DNA from: Datisca glomerata
Lineage: Eukaryota > Streptophyta > Magnoliopsida > Cucurbitales > Datiscaceae
DNA length: 64,000 bases
NCBI GenBank assembly: GCA_003255025.1
Contig: QANY01002976.1
Location: forward strand, 4,893,541-4,957,540
Direction of reading: 5' to 3'
The translations under genes were made by a program, and so were the position numbers. The stretch's first letter is position 1, and every line of letters starts with the position of its first letter. The notes under the pieces were generated by a model. It had not been told where the DNA came from. It saw only the letters and a list, made by a program, of their open reading frames with translations, and ran no database searches. This document shows positions 60,718 through 64,000 of this stretch, in pieces.

Positions 60718-61921
60718 CGTTAATTGTATGGTGAATTTTGAGTTAGGTTTTGTTCTTTACTTTTCTTTTAGATATTGTGTAAGCTGATTAGGGTATAGGA
60801 GTTTTTGTATTTTTTATTTTGAATATCATGATGTAAAAATTCTGTACGTGAGAAGCAAATAATGCACGAGACGAACGAGGAGAAAAAAAGAGAAATAGGA
60901 ATTAAGAATTCTGGCGCCAGCACCGGTAAAGTGGTTGCCAGCACTGGCGCCGCTGGCTTTCCAGCGACGAAATCACCACCGTAAAATTCAGCGGCAATGG
61001 CACAGACGACAATCATTGTGTTTGCCAGGGTATGTTTCGCAGATCCATGATGTCGTGTTGCCCTATAAATTATTTAAATTTATTAGTCCATTAAAAAGGT
61101 GTATCCTTTTTATTTATAATGAATAGTAAGACATTTAAGTACAATAATTTGTGTTTTGTTTGGGAATTAGTTATCCATGAAAAATTAAAAATTAGTTTTT
61201 AAACTAAAATTTAATATTCTGTCAGATTTAATATTTTCTTAAATGTTAAAATTTTAATTTCTAAAAGTAGTCCAACTTGAATTTTTTCGTTAAAATCTTC
61301 CACTTCTGTTTTGTTTCAAGAATAATGAAAAGCCTAAAAATATATTAGTTAATAAATAATAAAAATATTGAATAAATGTAAAAAAGACATATTATTGGAT
61401 TCTAGTTCTTTCCAACGAATTTGTCTATTACATATTAAACAAGTAACCATCTTTAAAATTATTCCTTGGTAAAAAGAAATCTATAAAAATTGTAGGAATT
61501 GATTTCTAATGGATAACAGAATGAGTTTAAGGTTAACATTCACATGAGAAAGATTGTTCAATTACTGCTGAACATTTTTGTTTCATATTTGAGCTGTTAA
61601 CAATTTCATATGAATTATTTTGACAAAGAAAATCCTGAGAAGATTATTTAAAAAAATTAAAAGTTCAAATTTAACAAAAAAATTTACTGTCTTAATTATC
61701 AACTGACAAAATAATATTACAGTTCTTTAAACTTATCTAAATTTTCAAATCTATTGGTTACTATAAGTCTCAATGGTTATCCAATTGAATATTAAAATGA
61801 TTTTGACATTAATAACCAGAGTCATTCAATTAGATATACTACAAATCTAACAACATATTAGTAACCAGTGTAAAGAGAAATGCCACCTTAGATGCTAAGT
61901 CAGTAAGTGGCTAGACTTATC
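60718..61921. other. Spacer between two Copia elements
   Basis: Mostly AT-rich. A short GC-rich patch (60911-60975) contains a GGCGCC-centred inverted repeat (next entry) and looks unlike its surroundings; its minus-strand frame matches no family known to me. Confidence 0.4.
60911..60952. repeat. GGCGCC-centred inverted and direct repeat
   Basis: CTGGCGCCAGCACCGG, about 11 bases, then GCCAGCACTGGCGCC. The outer arms GGCGCCAG and CTGGCGCC are perfect reverse complements, and GCCAGCAC is also repeated directly. Confidence 0.65.
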
Positions 61922-62230
61922 TGTTGGACTAATCGAGCTTCTAGTTTAGTTTGGTAGTTAAGGAAGCTTACTGATATCAATTAGCAGTTTTTTATATCAG
62001 TTAGATTCAGGCATTTTGGTTAGTTTAGTGAACAACCAACTTCCATTTTGTTCTCCCTATTGTAAACATGTGGTGCACGATAAGGTAGTAGTATCTCCTG
62101 TATAAATAGCTAAGTGTTAGCCGTTCAGAGTATAATGAAGTTCTTAGTGAAGTTCATATCAGAAAATATTTTTTCTCATTCTTCTCTCTTCTTGAGTGTT
62201 TCAATTATCAAACTTTCTTTGAATTCTACA
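61922..62230 (+). repeat. Copia 5' LTR
   Basis: Begins TGTTGGACTAATCGAGC and ends GAATTCTACA, about 309 bp, giving the usual TG...CA ends. A TATA box TATAAATA sits at 62101-62108. The partner LTR is outside the window, so the edges rest on the TG/CA rule and the site that follows. Confidence 0.65.
62101..62108 (+). promoter_or_regulatory. TATA box in the Copia LTR
   Basis: TATAAATA about 180 bp into the LTR, about 150 bp before gag; the expected place for the U3/R promoter. Confidence 0.55.
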
Positions 62231-62251
62231 TAGTATGAGAGCCACACAGAC

Positions 62252-63198
62252 ATGGTGTCAATGGCAAATTCAACAACTGAAAACACAAGTGAAACTACTG
62301 GCCCGAGCAACACAACATCTGCATTTACTCATGTGTTCAACAATACTCTAAGCAACTCTCTATCAATCAAGTCAGACATGAGCAATTACGTGATCTAGAA
62401 CTCTCAAGTAACTCTAGCACTTTGGGCATGACCTAGATGATATTGTTCTAGGAATTTCAAGAAAACTAGACATAAAATTAGCGAATGGAAATGAAAACCG
62501 TGAATACAAAATTTGGGTGAGAAAAAATCAATTGTTGCTAAGCTGGCTTAGAGCATCAATGACTGAAGGAATCTTGGCTATGATGGCCCAATATGAGTCT
62601 TCAGCAGAAGTATGGAAAAGTCTTAAACAAAGTTTTGCTAGCCAATCAAGAGCTAAATTTTACAACTCAGAAATTCTTTGCAAAATACACCAAACGGAGA
62701 TGATTCTATAACAATTTTTTGTGAAAAGATAACGAGAATTGCATATTCCCTTGGAGTAGTAGGACAACCTATATCAGATGAAGATCTTATGATGTATATG
62801 ATGAATGGTCTTGGCTCAAACTTTGACCTGTTGTTATCAATATTACAGTAAGAGCTGACAACATATCAATGGAGGAAATGAAGACTTTACTTCTCTGTCA
62901 TGAAATCAGGCTAAAGAAGCAAGCAATTTTAAATGAGGCAACAATGAAAATGAGTGCCTATGTAGTAACAAACACAGTTTTTAAGAGAAATTACAATGAA
63001 AATTTAGGAAGCCATAGTGGTAATTTAGGACTTGATTACAATAAGAATCAAGGTAGATTTAATCAAAACAAGAATTCTAACTCTCATCAAGGCTCATAAG
63101 GCAACATGAATGGAAGGAGATTAGGAATATCTGGTGGAGGTAGATGTGTTATTTTGTGTCAAGTATGTGGTAAACCAGGGCATCCTACTAGAGTGTGA
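62252..63198 (+). pseudogene. Copia gag, broken
   Basis: ATG 62252 (MVSMANSTTENTSETTG). A UBN2-type core follows at 62500-62880 (LLLSWLRASMTEGILAMMA, AEVWKSLKQSFASQSRAK, DEDLMMYMMNGLGSNFDLLL). The knuckle is CQVCGKPGHPTRV (63157-63195), followed by TGA (63196-63198) exactly where the last Cys of CX2CX4HX4C should be, so a one-base change has destroyed it. Other stops occur near 62396 and 62709. Confidence 0.82.
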
Positions 63199-64000
63199 CC
63201 AAGATTGGTATGCAGATAGTGCAGCCACTAATCATGTGACTATAGATATTATAAACTTGAGCCTAGCAACTGAGTACCATGGTCCTGAAAAGCTTGTAGT
63301 GGGTAACGGAAAGTGCCTTAGTATTTCTCACATTGGTTCTGCACTTTTACCTGCCAAACTTTTCCTTTTTAAACTTAATCAATTACTAAGAGTACCTAAA
63401 ATCAAGGAAAACCTAATTAACATTTTTAAACTAACTGTTGATAACGATGTTTTTATTGAATTTCATGCCAAATTTTGTTTTGTTAAGGATCTTGCCTCAG
63501 GAATGCTTCTTTTAAAAGGGATTGTTGAAGATGGACTTTATCTTCTTTCATATCCGAGTAGTTAAGTTTATTCAGCAAACAGTTGTTATGTTAAGAGTGT
63601 TCTTCCTTATAATTCAGCATTGTTTCCCATTCCTATTAGATGTTCTAATCTTTCTAGTTCTTCTAATGTCAAAACTTGTATCCCATCTAATATTCAAACT
63701 CAAGGGAATAAAAATGAGACATTTGCTGCTTATTCTTCTTGTACTGTCTTTCTAAATATCTTGAATGCAAACATACTTTATACATTTCTGAAACTGAGAA
63801 ATGGCATAGAATGCTAGGACATCATGCACATAACATTTTAAATAGAGTTCTTAACTACTACTATATTAAACATAACCAAACTCCATTTTGTATATCCTGT
63901 CAAAGAGGTAAAAATCATGTGTTACCTTTCCTTACTTCCAGTTCTACAGCCTCAAAGCCTTAGAACTTATTCATACAGATTTATGGGGTCCTTCACCAAC
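63134..64000 (+). pseudogene. Copia protease and integrase start, partial
   Basis: Protease WYADSAATNHVT near 63210 (active-site D-S-A in place of the usual D-S/T-G-A), then LVVGNGKCLSISHIGSALLP and LRVPKIKENLINIFKL. The pre-integrase domain follows in another frame at 63739-63963: EKWHRMLGHHAHNILNRVL and FCISCQRGKNHVLPF (HHCC finger). Then comes LIHTDLWGPSP, the first integrase Asp, at the window end. Confidence 0.85.

Larger units (their letters stand above)
61922..64000 (+). mobile_element. Ty1/Copia element, 5' part, cut by the window end
   Basis: 5' LTR 61922-62230, primer-binding-like site TAGTATGAGAGCC (62231-62243), gag from 62252, then protease and the start of integrase at the window edge. 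It is in the plus direction and continues beyond 64000. Several stops in gag and frame changes show decay. Confidence 0.88.

Overview
The window is nuclear DNA of a flowering plant, most probably a eudicot. It is AT-rich, has GT-AG introns, and carries four ordinary plant nuclear genes set among many decayed transposable elements. No bacterial, organellar, CRISPR, rRNA or tRNA content was recognised. All exon models were built by eye from reading frame, splice sites and remembered family sequences; no alignment was run.

Four genes read through as intact. (1) 707-2705, plus strand: a plastid RNA-editing cofactor of the MORF/RIP family, closest to MORF2, 4 exons, 249 aa. (2) 16494-22269, minus strand: a rhamnogalacturonate lyase (polysaccharide lyase family 4), 14 exons, 635 aa. 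(3) 23846-28405, minus strand: a small TRAF-type zinc-finger protein with a C-terminal membrane segment, 5 exons, 200 aa. (4) 38719-40898, minus strand: CutA1, 6 exons, 192 aa. Exon phases close exactly in all four. They are unrelated in function and form no pathway or cluster.

The rest is mostly mobile DNA: a dead L1-type LINE with a visible target duplication (3543-9672); a small inverted-repeat element (about 10052-10960); a Mutator-like element with long terminal inverted repeats, target duplication, palindromic subterminal arrays and a broken transposase (11137-16114); two PIF/Harbinger-type MITEs inside one intron of the zinc-finger gene (24437-24741 and 24863-25686); a decayed Ty1/Copia element (29233-36926) whose 3' LTR end has been amplified with flanking DNA into a tandem array up to about 37480; a decayed Ty3/Gypsy element of Tat type with an antisense reading frame (41568-52555); an AT-rich stretch bounded by Helitron-like or inverted CTAGT/hairpin ends (52780-54248); a truncated minus-strand Copia element (about 55800-60717); and the 5' part of a further Copia element running off the window end (61922-64000).

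I found no convincing new biological system. The structures most worth a second look are the palindromic subterminal arrays of the Mutator-like element, the LTR-derived tandem array with repeated 14-bp palindromes, the paired CTAGT/hairpin ends, and the diverged triple repeat inside the MORF intron.
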